33,809 nucleotides of DNA. Origin: Enterococcus durans NBRC 100479 = LMG 10746. Lineage in GTDB: Bacteria > Bacillota > Bacilli > Lactobacillales > Enterococcaceae. The notes beneath the pieces were generated by a model that was not told where the DNA came from, did no database searches, and saw only the letters and a list, made by a program, of their open reading frames with translations. Shown piece after piece: positions 21,545 through 29,519 of this stretch; the first letter of the stretch is position 1, and every line of letters begins with the position of its first letter. The position numbers and the translations under genes were made by a program. Location of the stretch: assembly GCF_001544215.1 (NCBI RefSeq), contig NZ_BCQB01000031.1:1-33809 (forward strand), written 5' to 3'.

Positions 21545-22983
21545 TGCGGTATCTTTATCAACAATTATTAGCTTTTTGTGGGATGATCGTACTGATTATT
21601 TTGATCGTAGGGGTTTCGTTTACACAATTGACGAAACAAACGATCGAAGAAAACAACTATCAACAATTGTTTGGTTATGCAGAGTCAGTTGAAAAATTGA
21701 CGCAAACTTATTCGGATACATTTCCGCAGATGACACAAGATCAAGCATTTCAAAATGCACTCTTTTTCACTGAACAAGTCTTGTCTGAACAAAATGTAAA
21801 TTTTATTTTTATTGACAAAAATGAGCGAGTCATCTATCCAACAAATAATACGATATTGGCTTTTTCGATAAATTCGAATCAGTGGGAAAATCTGCGAAGT
21901 GGTCGACAAGTAAAATATACCTCGAACAAGAATATTTTAGGACAAAACCAAGCAACCTCTTATGCACTTGTTCCTTTTAACTTAGACCATGAATTTTATG
22001 GCGGATTGGTGGTTAGTCAGCCAGCTAGAAACATTGATAATAGTGTACGTTCTGTTACTCTGAATCTTTTCAAAGGATTCATTTTTTCGAGTATTATTGC
22101 CATCATCGGAAGTTACGGATTTGCAGCTTTTCAGGTGAAACGAATCAATCGTTTAAGAAATGCGACAAAAGAAGTGACGAATGGTAATTTTGATGTTCAA
22201 TTACCTGTACATGATAAAGACGAATTTGACGAACTAGCTGATGATTTCAATAAAATGACGAATTCTCTAAAAGAGTCACAAGCAGAGATCGAAGAGCAAG
22301 AAAATCGTAGAAGGCAGTTTATGGCAGATGCGTCGCATGAAATGCGTACACCTTTAACGACGATTAATGGATTACTTGAAGGGTTAGAATATAATGCAAT
22401 TCCAGAGAATCAACGGGACAATGCCATCAAGTTGATGAAAAATGAAACAGAGCGGTTGATTCGCTTGGTCAACGAGAATTTAGACTATGAAAAAATACGA
22501 ACAAATCAGATCAGTATGGTCATCAAGAAATTCAATGGAACAGAAACGCTGGAAAATATCGTTGCACAATTAGAAGCGAAAGCAGAGGCAGCTGGCGATG
22601 CTTTGGTACTGAATGCAGAACCAGATATAGAAATATATGCAGATTATGATCGCTTTGTTCAGATCATGGTCAATATCATTCAAAATGCGATTCAATTTAC
22701 AGAAAATGGAACGATTACGATCTCTTTGGAAAAGGGGTATCTGGAAACAATCATCAAAATACAAGATACCGGTATCGGGATGTCAGAACAGCAGATGAAG
22801 AGCATTTGGGATCGTTACTATAAAGTAGACCCGTCAAGAAAAAATACCAAATATGGTGAATCTGGATTAGGCTTGCCGATCGTTCAACAATTGGTTCGTC
22901 TCCACAAAGGTAAATTGGAAGTTGAGAGCGAACTAGGGAAAGGAACGACCTTTACAGTTAAACTGCCAGATGTTGAACTCTAG
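21544..22983 (+). CDS. Sensor histidine kinase
   Basis: A 479-residue membrane kinase. TM1 is at about residues 8-27, an extracellular sensor at 30-170, TM2 at about 174-196, HAMP at 197-250 (including TNGNFDVQLPVHDKDEFDEL), and HisKA with phospho-accepting His265 in ADASHEMRTPL. The catalytic domain shows N-box NIIQNAIQFTENG, G1 DTGIGMSE, F-box YYKVDPS and G2 GESGLGLPIV. Translation starts within the regulator's stop codon. It pairs with that regulator; the roughly 140-residue outer domain looks like a dCache/PAS-like fold but has no ligand motif I can name. A strong terminator follows. Confidence 0.95.
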   Translation: MRYLYQQLLAFCGMIVLIILIVGVSFTQLTKQTIEENNYQQLFGYAESVEKLTQTYSDTFPQMTQDQAFQNALFFTEQVLSEQNVNFIFIDKNERVIYPTNNTILAFSINSNQWENLRSGRQVKYTSNKNILGQNQATSYALVPFNLDHEFYGGLVVSQPARNIDNSVRSVTLNLFKGFIFSSIIAIIGSYGFAAFQVKRINRLRNATKEVTNGNFDVQLPVHDKDEFDELADDFNKMTNSLKESQAEIEEQENRRRQFMADASHEMRTPLTTINGLLEGLEYNAIPENQRDNAIKLMKNETERLIRLVNENLDYEKIRTNQISMVIKKFNGTETLENIVAQLEAKAEAAGDALVLNAEPDIEIYADYDRFVQIMVNIIQNAIQFTENGTITISLEKGYLETIIKIQDTGIGMSEQQMKSIWDRYYKVDPSRKNTKYGESGLGLPIVQQLVRLHKGKLEVESELGKGTTFTVKLPDVEL

Positions 22984-23045
22984 AGTACATGGAAAAAGAG
23001 ATCGAGACAAAAGTCATTTAGGTTGTTTAGGTTTGAGAAATTGGA

Positions 23046-23088
23046 GAAAAAAAACGAACAATACATTTTTTGTATTGTTCGTTTTTTT
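23046..23088. terminator. Bidirectional terminator between kinase and ABC-like genes
   Basis: AACGAACAATACA pairs perfectly with TGTATTGTTCGTT around a short T loop, flanked by an A-run and a T-run. It sits in a diverged GGGACA-type repeat: GAGACAAAAGTC lies upstream (near 23003) and ACTGATTTTTAGATTTGTCC downstream (23104-23123), the latter matching the right end of copy B. It serves both the kinase and the convergent minus-strand gene. Confidence 0.88.
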
Positions 23089-23132
23089 GAAATTTCCGAA
23101 AAAACTGATTTTTAGATTTGTCCACATTCTTT

Positions 23133-23642
23133 TTATTTATCTTGTAAGGAATCTACGTATTGACTGTGAGCAATCGTCTCATCATGTGTAAGAAGCAATA
23201 GTGCTACGTTTTGCTTTTTGACTAGACGTTCAAGTAAATCGAGCAGTTCTTGAGTTTCGGCAACAGTTAATAGATCAAAAAAATCTTCTAGAATGATTTT
23301 CTGTTTTTTTGCTAATAAAGCATGTAATAATTGTAATTTGATCTTTTCAAAAAGAGTAAGATCATCTGGATCTTGATCTAGTAAAAACGAGTCTACATTT
23401 AGTTCTTCTTGGAACATCAAACGGGACTGCTTATTTTCGGGAATGTTCAAGAGTACTTGATCTTTAACTTTTAAATAAGGAAACAATGGCCAATCTTTCT
23501 GAACAAGTAGAGGTTCATTTTTACTTGTAAGAAAAACTTGCTTTTTTAGTTCCTTCAAAAGCTCAAGATTGTTGTGGTCACTCTTTTGATAGAGTATCGC
23601 AGTGAGTTTACCGTTGGAAAGGGTACGATCAAATGGTGTCAA
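23133..23642 (-). CDS. Degenerate ABC ATPase-like protein lacking Walker A
   Basis: A 169-residue protein that aligns by eye with the second half of MacB/LolD-type ABC ATPases. LTLFEKIKLQLLHALLAKKQ (about 95-114) takes the place of LSGGExQRxxLARAL; KIILED (115-120) recalls Walker B; LTHDE (152-155) is the H-loop. The P-loop region (residues 10-24, LTAILYQKSDHNN) has no GxxGxGKS/T, so ATP binding by the usual mode is unlikely. It is about 50-60 residues shorter than usual. Start TTG 23642 has GGAAGG about ten bases upstream and overlaps the permease end by 14 bases, so coupling is preserved. Either a decayed transporter or a repurposed regulatory partner; the intact frame argues that it is kept. 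Confidence 0.65.
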   Translation of the reverse strand: MTPFDRTLSNGKLTAILYQKSDHNNLELLKELKKQVFLTSKNEPLLVQKDWPLFPYLKVKDQVLLNIPENKQSRLMFQEELNVDSFLLDQDPDDLTLFEKIKLQLLHALLAKKQKIILEDFFDLLTVAETQELLDLLERLVKKQNVALLLLTHDETIAHSQYVDSLQDK

Positions 23643-24354
23643 AAAAAATCATCCTTCCTTTTTTTAACCGATGATAAAATATAGAAAATTGGAGAATACT
23701 CAAGGTCATACTGGTACCTGCCAGCATAAGAACTGTTTGGTAAAATCCTTTTAATGTGTCAATAAGGAAAAGATCATTCACAAACTCAATCTTAAAGAAT
23801 GTTTGTTGATCCATTGGAATAGCTAATTTTGATGTAGTTGCTAAAGAATGGATATCTGGCATATCAAAGAATTTCAAACAGAGAAAGTTAATTTGTTGAA
23901 TCATTTCTTGGTAAGAACGTTGGAAGAGCACGATCCATAGTAATAAGACCGTACAACAAATCAATAGAGGCAACATCAATTGCCAAGCAATAAAAAGAAA
24001 AATTTTTCCTTTAGATAGTCCAGCTAAACGCCAGTTGATCAATTCTTGACTATCCTGACGGAGCGATCGTTGAAAGAAAAAAATGAACATCACAGAAAAT
24101 ATAGTCAATAGTATGACAATAACTTTCAAATAGAATTGTCTTATCGTAACGATTGAGGGCAAGTTTGCTTTTACTGCAGTAATATCTAAAAAATTGAGAC
24201 GTTCCTGTACTTGACTATAGATAGTTGTTTGTACATGGTAAAGGTTACAGGCAAGCATCAATAAAAAGGCAGCAATACTTGAAAAAAGACAATAAAATAT
24301 CGTCTGTTTTTTATAGTAGACTAAACGAGCTGTTGAATACCGAATCATTCTCAT
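23629..24354 (-). CDS. FtsX-like membrane protein, reduced permease
   Basis: A 241-residue membrane protein with four hydrophobic segments at about 19-38, 74-94, 119-144 and 206-227. FFQRSLRQDSQELINWRLAGLSKGKI between TM2 and TM3 matches the cytoplasmic loop of FtsX/MacB permeases, but the usual large outer domain between TM1 and TM2 is cut to about 35 residues. A loop of about 60 residues lies between TM3 and TM4. GAGGTG precedes the ATG. It overlaps the ATPase-like gene by 14 bases and probably forms a complex with it. It stands 128 bases downstream of ltaS behind a terminator. Function unknown; envelope or antimicrobial peptide sensing are possibilities suggested by the family and neighbours. 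Confidence 0.7.
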   Translation of the reverse strand: MRMIRYSTARLVYYKKQTIFYCLFSSIAAFLLMLACNLYHVQTTIYSQVQERLNFLDITAVKANLPSIVTIRQFYLKVIVILLTIFSVMFIFFFQRSLRQDSQELINWRLAGLSKGKIFLFIAWQLMLPLLICCTVLLLWIVLFQRSYQEMIQQINFLCLKFFDMPDIHSLATTSKLAIPMDQQTFFKIEFVNDLFLIDTLKGFYQTVLMLAGTSMTLSILQFSIFYHRLKKGRMIFFDTI

Positions 24355-24443
24355 CTTTTTTCACCTCTAATCAATTATAAAAAATGAATATGAATAAATT
24401 ATGAAATTCGTATAGTGAAATAACGAATTCCTTTTTTTGATAA

Positions 24444-24479
24444 TAAAAAAGCAAGCCCAATAGATCGAGCTTGCTTTTA
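24444..24479 (-). terminator. Intrinsic terminator after ltaS
   Basis: On the minus strand AAAAGCAAGC and GCTTGCTTTT pair around a 12-base loop, followed by TTATTA. It begins four bases after the ltaS stop codon. Confidence 0.88.
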
Positions 24480-24482
24480 GTG

Positions 24483-26627
24483 CTATTTATCTGTTTCTGC
24501 TGGTTCTGATGATTCAGTTGAAGTTGTACCGTGTAATTGTTGGTATGTCTTTGTTTCGTAGAGATCTTTTGTTGATTGTTTATTGTTTTTACTGAAGATA
24601 CTTGTTGATTTATCGCCAAGTGTTTTTTCTTTTTCGGTCAATTGTTCAAGTTGTTTCTTATAATCAAAATCAGTAGCTTCGATTGGTTTTAAACTGGTGT
24701 CCGTAGAGAAGCGGAGTAAATCGCCGTTATTGATTTGGTCAGAAACAGCCAATTGTTTGTTTACTTTTTCTTTCAGTGCATCAATCTCATTTTGTACTTC
24801 TTGGCTTGGCTCGGTGATTGCTTCACCTGTGTTGTTATCATATATCGTACCACCATAGAATGTATATTTAGGTGTAACAAAATCGCCATCTCGGAAAGCA
24901 ACAACTTGCTCATGATTTTTAGAGAACAGGTCTTGTCCCAATTGGATATAATTCTTTGTATCTACCCCTAAAAGGTGGAGCAGAGTAGGAAGTGCATCGA
25001 CTTGGCCACCGTAAGTATGATTGATACCACCATTGGTTTGTCCTGGTACATGGATCATGTAAGGCACCCGCTGCATTTGGGCATTGTCGTAATTGCTCCA
25101 AGTATCACTTGTTTTGCCAACAAGCTCAGCTAATGATTTATTTCTTGAATTAGAAATACCATAGTGGTCACCGTATAACACGATCACTGAATTGTCGTAA
25201 AGACCGCTTGCTTTCAAATAATTAAAGAATTCCTCAACAGCTGTATCTAGATAATTTGCAGTTGCAAAGTAGCCATTGATCGTTTCATCATTTGTCGAAG
25301 CTAACGGGAAACCACCTTCATCATTCGTGAATTTCGAATAAGGATAGTGATTCGACACGGCAATAAATTTTGAATAGAACGGTTGTTGCAGATGTTCTAG
25401 ATATTGTACAGATTGTTGGAAAAATGGTTTGTCATGCAAGCCATATTGGAATGAATTATCATCATTGACATCATAGTAAGAAGCATCAAAGAAATAATCA
25501 TATCCCAAGTTTTTATATGTTTCATTCCGATTCCAGAATGTACCAGCGTTACCATGGAAGGCTGCACTTGTATAACCTTGTGTCTGACTCAAAATATCAG
25601 GAGCTGCTTGGAAGATATTTTTGCCACCCAGTTGGGTAAACAAGGAACCTTGATTTAATCCAAATAATGAATTTTCCATCAGTGTTTCAGCATCACTTGT
25701 TTTACCTGCTTTGACTTGATGGAAAAAATTATCGAAACTAAATGTGCTATTACTGTGATATAAGCTGTTAAGGAATGGTGTAACTTCATGTTCGACACCA
25801 TTTTCATCTTTTAACTTATAATCCAGTAAAAATTGTTGGAAGCTTTCCAAATGGATATAGATGACATTTCTGCCTTTGGCGATACCGAACATATCCTCAT
25901 TTGGTTGAGCGTAGTGCTCTTTGACATAGCTTTCTACCTGTTTCATGTCATTCGGACTAGCTTCTGCACGGACTTGGTTTGTTTGGTATGTTTGAACACC
26001 GTCATAAACCATGAAAGCATTCAGACCTAGATATTTGACAAGATAGTCGCGTGAAAATGTACGAGTGAGTAATTCTGGGCGATCAGCTTCTGCTAAGAAG
26101 AGGTTACCAGAAAAAATCATGACTGCTAAAGTGGAAATAGCAAAGGCCATTCTTGCACGGATAGGTTGTGGGTCCATCTTGATTTTTTTAGTGATCAATA
26201 AAACAGCGATGACCACAAAATCGATCCAATAAAGGATATCGTAAGGTCTGAACAAACGGATGGCACTTTCTCCTAAACCACTTGCTACTTTTCCTGCACC
26301 TAGAATCGTATTGATCGTGATAAAATCGGTAAATTCACGATAATAAGTCACATTAGAGAAAAGGAGGAGGGTCAAAAGAAAATAAATGACCATCATAGTG
26401 ATATAAGACGCCTTTGTCCGTCTCACGTATAGTGCGATCCCTAATAACAGTAAAGTTGTAGCAATCGGGTTGATGAACAATATAAAATATTGTATCCCGC
26501 TTTCTATGCCCAAGTGAAAATCAAATAAGTAGGCAAAAATTGTTTTTAGCCATAATAAAACAGCTAATAAAGAAAAAAATCCAAGCCTTTTATTCAAAAA
26601 GTTGGGTGTTTTTATTCGTTTCAACAT
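24483..26627 (-). CDS. ltaS: Lipoteichoic acid synthase
   Basis: A 714-residue polytopic enzyme that polymerises glycerolphosphate from phosphatidylglycerol onto the LTA glycolipid anchor. About five membrane helices occupy residues 15-175, followed by an extracellular sulfatase-like domain. Catalytic Thr310 lies in KAGKTSDAET, metal ligand Glu261 in HLESFQQ, and LYGDHYG further on supplies more metal ligands. VRAEAS at 220-225 resembles the signal peptidase site between the membrane and catalytic halves. The C-terminal tail after about residue 640 is Lys/Thr/Ser-rich (STSIFSKNNKQS) and longer than in Staphylococcus. GGAAAGGAAG precedes the ATG. Monocistronic, with its own promoter at 26703-26731. 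Confidence 0.95.
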   Translation of the reverse strand: MLKRIKTPNFLNKRLGFFSLLAVLLWLKTIFAYLFDFHLGIESGIQYFILFINPIATTLLLLGIALYVRRTKASYITMMVIYFLLTLLLFSNVTYYREFTDFITINTILGAGKVASGLGESAIRLFRPYDILYWIDFVVIAVLLITKKIKMDPQPIRARMAFAISTLAVMIFSGNLFLAEADRPELLTRTFSRDYLVKYLGLNAFMVYDGVQTYQTNQVRAEASPNDMKQVESYVKEHYAQPNEDMFGIAKGRNVIYIHLESFQQFLLDYKLKDENGVEHEVTPFLNSLYHSNSTFSFDNFFHQVKAGKTSDAETLMENSLFGLNQGSLFTQLGGKNIFQAAPDILSQTQGYTSAAFHGNAGTFWNRNETYKNLGYDYFFDASYYDVNDDNSFQYGLHDKPFFQQSVQYLEHLQQPFYSKFIAVSNHYPYSKFTNDEGGFPLASTNDETINGYFATANYLDTAVEEFFNYLKASGLYDNSVIVLYGDHYGISNSRNKSLAELVGKTSDTWSNYDNAQMQRVPYMIHVPGQTNGGINHTYGGQVDALPTLLHLLGVDTKNYIQLGQDLFSKNHEQVVAFRDGDFVTPKYTFYGGTIYDNNTGEAITEPSQEVQNEIDALKEKVNKQLAVSDQINNGDLLRFSTDTSLKPIEATDFDYKKQLEQLTEKEKTLGDKSTSIFSKNNKQSTKDLYETKTYQQLHGTTSTESSEPAETDK

Positions 26628-26702
26628 CTATCTTCCTTTCCGCACTCAAAAATGTTCTGAATGTTGTGAAGCTAATATTCCTCATTTTATATATTCCCCT
26701 TT

Positions 26703-26731
26703 ATTCTACTAGTATGAAAAATAAGTGTCAA
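26703..26731 (-). promoter_or_regulatory. ltaS promoter
   Basis: On the minus strand TTGACA (26731-26726) and TAGAAT (26708-26703) are spaced by 17 bases, a near-consensus sigma-A promoter about 75 bases upstream of the ltaS start. Confidence 0.8.
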
Positions 26732-26853
26732 TCGAAACCAAACGCTTTCATGCCTGATTAAGGATTTCTTTATGTTTTGTGAACGCTAGCACTAAGACAG
26801 AAGACCTGATTTTTGGTATACTGAGGAATGAAAAAGTTAAAGTAGGTGAGTCC

Positions 26854-28026
26854 ATGAAAGTACAAATAAAGAAAAAAGCTGGAAATCGTATAAAAAAAGG
26901 ATACCCACTGATCCAAAAAGAAGATCTAGCCCAAAATTGTGGAGAAACAACGGAATGGATCGAGTTAGTTGATCAGCAAGGAAACTTTTTAGCTAAAGGG
27001 TATTTAGGAAAACAGAATAAAGGAATTGGTTGGGTCTTAAGTCGAAAAAACGAACCATTCGATCAATCCTTTTTTGAAAGAAAATTTTTAGAATCAAAAG
27101 AAAAACGTGCTTCTTTTTTATCGGATGAACAAACGAACGCTTTTCGTTTGTTTAACGGTGAAGGTGATGGGATTGGCGGGCTGATCATTGATTATTATGA
27201 TCGCTTTGCTGTTTTTTCTTGGTACAATGAGACTCTTTATACTTACCGTCAATCAATAGTTGTTGCGTTTCAACAAGTGTATCCAGAAATCCAAGGCGCT
27301 TATGAAAAGATCCGCTTCGAAAACAATGAGTTACCGGAAAGTAGCTTTATTTTTGGAAAAGAAGCGTCAGAGCCTTTAGTGATCAAAGAAAATGGCGTGC
27401 GTTACGCAACTTATCTAAATGAAGGACTCATGACAGGTATCTTTTTGGACCAAAAAGAGGTTAGAGGTGCTTTGATCGATGGATTAGCTTTAGGAAAAAC
27501 GGTTTTAAATATGTTTAGTTATACAGGTGCGTTTTCAGTTGCTGCAGCGATGGGCGGTGCTCTAGAAACAACGAGTGTGGATCTAGCGAAGCGTAGTTTG
27601 AAAAAAACACAGGAACAATTCGAAGTGAATGGACTAGATGTTGCGGCACAAAAGATCATTGTTATGGACGTATTTGAATATTTTAAATACGCAAAACGAA
27701 AAAAGATGACTTATGATTTAATCGTACTAGACCCACCAAGTTTTGCTAGAAATAAGAAAAAAGTTTTTCGAGTGGCAAAAAATTATGGCGAGTTAGTAAA
27801 AGACAGTCTCGACATTTTGACAAATAAGGGACAGCTGATAGCTTCAACAAATGCAGCGAACGTGAGTACTGAGCAATTCAGAGAGATGATCGAAGCAGAA
27901 TTCATCTCAGCAAATGTCAAATTTGAACAAATAGGGCACTATCACTTGCCGCAGGATTTTCAAACCATCGACGCCTTTCCAGAAGGAGATTATCTAAAGG
28001 TATTTATCTATCAGATCAGGAAATAA
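26854..28026 (+). CDS. Class I rRNA (cytosine-C5-)methyltransferase, RlmI-like
   Basis: A 390-residue SAM-dependent methyltransferase with an N-terminal PUA domain (GNRIKKGYPLI, residues 10-20) and a middle EEHD-like linker. The Rossmann core holds VLNMFSYTGAFSVAAA near 215-230 for SAM and DLIVLDPPSFARNKK near 290 for the base. RlmI methylates C1962 of 23S rRNA to m5C; this member may do the same or a nearby base. ATG 26854 follows AGGTGAG by three bases; an upstream in-frame frame start at 26779 precedes the probable -10 TATACT (near 26817) and is not used. It probably starts an operon with aroD (16-base gap) and ybaK. Confidence 0.9.
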   Translation: MKVQIKKKAGNRIKKGYPLIQKEDLAQNCGETTEWIELVDQQGNFLAKGYLGKQNKGIGWVLSRKNEPFDQSFFERKFLESKEKRASFLSDEQTNAFRLFNGEGDGIGGLIIDYYDRFAVFSWYNETLYTYRQSIVVAFQQVYPEIQGAYEKIRFENNELPESSFIFGKEASEPLVIKENGVRYATYLNEGLMTGIFLDQKEVRGALIDGLALGKTVLNMFSYTGAFSVAAAMGGALETTSVDLAKRSLKKTQEQFEVNGLDVAAQKIIVMDVFEYFKYAKRKKMTYDLIVLDPPSFARNKKKVFRVAKNYGELVKDSLDILTNKGQLIASTNAANVSTEQFREMIEAEFISANVKFEQIGHYHLPQDFQTIDAFPEGDYLKVFIYQIRK

Positions 28027-28042
28027 GAAGGAGGGTTAGGAT

Positions 28043-28807
28043 ATGGTCCAAGTTAAAAAACTTACTATAGGCACAGGACGACCTAAAATTTGCGTCCCCA
28101 TGACTGGCGAAACACGTGAAGAACTTTTACGTGAGGCGATACTTGCTAAAGAAGCAGGGGCAGATCTAGTTGAATGGCGTGTAGATTGTTACAAAGAAGT
28201 ATTTCAACAGGATCAAGTGATTGAGACATTAGTACTCATACAAGAAATGCTAGATGGCTTGCCATTGCTTTTTACCTTTCGAACTGTGGAAGAGGGAGGA
28301 AAGCAAGACATATCGATCCGAGAATACCATGATTTATATCAAGCAATTATTCATACAGGTCTGATCGACATGATCGATTTAGAATTATTTAAAATTGAAA
28401 GTCTCGAAAAAGGTTTGCTGGAAGAAATCAAGCGGCTAGGAATACCAATGATCATCAGCAGTCATGACTTTAAAGAAACTCCGGCTGATCCAGTTTTATT
28501 GTATCGTTTGAATATGATGGAACACTTTGGCGCAGATTTTGGAAAACTTGCAGTTATGCCCAATAATGAGCGAGATGTGTTACGGTTGATGGAATTGACA
28601 AGACGAGCCGGTGCGTTTGTTTCTATGCCATTGATCACGATGTCCATGGGCGAACTTGGGATGGTCACTCGTTTATCGGGTCATTTAACTGGATCAGTCA
28701 TGACATTTGGCGCTTTAACAACCGAAAAAGCTTCTGCTCCAGGACAAATTCCAATCAAGGAGCTAAAGCAGATCCTAACGACTTTAAATGGTGAGAATAG
28801 AATTTGA
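28043..28807 (+). CDS. aroD: Type I 3-dehydroquinate dehydratase
   Basis: A 254-residue enzyme of the shikimate pathway that dehydrates 3-dehydroquinate to 3-dehydroshikimate. Signature residues are Glu44 and Arg46 in EWRVD, the catalytic His141 in SSHDF, and the Schiff-base Lys near 168 in FGKLAVMP; LTGSVMTFGALTTEKASAPGQ closes the active site. Length matches type I enzymes. GGAGGG lies before the ATG. It follows the methyltransferase and is followed after 10 bases by ybaK. Other shikimate genes are absent here, so aroD is separated from the main aro cluster. Confidence 0.96.
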   Translation: MVQVKKLTIGTGRPKICVPMTGETREELLREAILAKEAGADLVEWRVDCYKEVFQQDQVIETLVLIQEMLDGLPLLFTFRTVEEGGKQDISIREYHDLYQAIIHTGLIDMIDLELFKIESLEKGLLEEIKRLGIPMIISSHDFKETPADPVLLYRLNMMEHFGADFGKLAVMPNNERDVLRLMELTRRAGAFVSMPLITMSMGELGMVTRLSGHLTGSVMTFGALTTEKASAPGQIPIKELKQILTTLNGENRI

Positions 28808-28817
28808 AGGTGAGAAT

Positions 28818-29303
28818 GTGGCAAAAAAGAAACAAGTAAAAACCAACGCAATTCGCTTGGTAGAACAAAAGAAAATCCCTTACACAGAGCATGAGTATGA
28901 GTGGGATGAAAATCATTTGAGTGCTGCTGCTGTAGCTGAAAAAATTTCTGATGGTGAGGATCGAATCTATAAAACGCTTGTGGCTGTTGGTAACAAGACA
29001 GGGCCATTAGTAGCGGTCATACCGGGGAACAACGAACTTGATCTGAAAAAATTAGCCAAGGAATCGGGAAACAAAAAAGTTGAGATGCTTCACTTAAGAG
29101 ATCTAGAAGCAACAACAGGTTATATCCGTGGCGGCTGTTCGCCTATTGGAATGAAAAAATTATTTCCCACGTATTTAGAAAAAACAGCTCAGACTCATGA
29201 AACGATCATTATTTCAGCTGGCAAGCGCGGACTTCAAATGGAACTAGCGCCAGATGCAATCTGTACGTTGACGAATGGGAAGTTTGCAGATCTTATCCTC
29301 TAA
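28818..29303 (+). CDS. ybaK: Cys-tRNA(Pro)/Cys-tRNA deacylase YbaK
   Basis: A 161-residue protein of the YbaK/ProX editing family, which hydrolyses mischarged Cys-tRNA(Pro). Typical segments are HLSAAAVAEKISDGEDRIYKTLV with the catalytic-type Lys, GYIRGGCSPIGMKK and ISAGKRGLQMELAP. Start GTG 28818 has AAGGTGAG upstream, between aroD and this gene; an in-frame ATG at 28788 lies within aroD without a ribosome site. Enterococcal homologues have been called EbsC in the aggregation-substance literature. It is probably cotranscribed with the two preceding genes and terminated by repeat copy C. Confidence 0.93.
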   Translation: MAKKKQVKTNAIRLVEQKKIPYTEHEYEWDENHLSAAAVAEKISDGEDRIYKTLVAVGNKTGPLVAVIPGNNELDLKKLAKESGNKKVEMLHLRDLEATTGYIRGGCSPIGMKKLFPTYLEKTAQTHETIIISAGKRGLQMELAPDAICTLTNGKFADLIL

Positions 29304-29325
29304 AGAAAAGTAATAACAACCTTAA

Positions 29326-29497
29326 AAGAGGCTGGGACAGAAGTGTTTAACTCCGAGAAATAAGCCGAAATCCACAAAAATTTGAAAAGCAATTTTCGTG
29401 GATTTCGGCTTATTTCCGAAGGAGTTGCTTCTGCTCCCACCGTTTGTTCGTTTTTAAAGAATGAGACAAAAGTGTTTCTTACTTTTGTCCCGCACTC
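29326..29497. repeat. Intergenic repeat, copy C (long form)
   Basis: The fullest copy: AGAGGCTGGGACAGAAGTG at the left, a long hairpin with arms CTCCGAGAAATAAGCCGAAA and TTTCGGCTTATTTCCGAAGG, the GAGTTGCTTCTGCTCCCACCG block, then GACAAAAGT-GTTTCTT-ACTTTTGTC and GCACTC at the right. The hairpin tip (29373-29400) is the reverse complement of that in copy B. The hairpins can terminate the convergent ybaK and flavoprotein genes. Confidence 0.85.
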
Positions 29498-29519
29498 TTT
29501 TTGATTTCTCTATATCCAT

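Noticed and set aside
26540-26761. 73-codon plus-strand ORF
   Set aside because: Antisense to the ltaS start and promoter, with no ribosome site.
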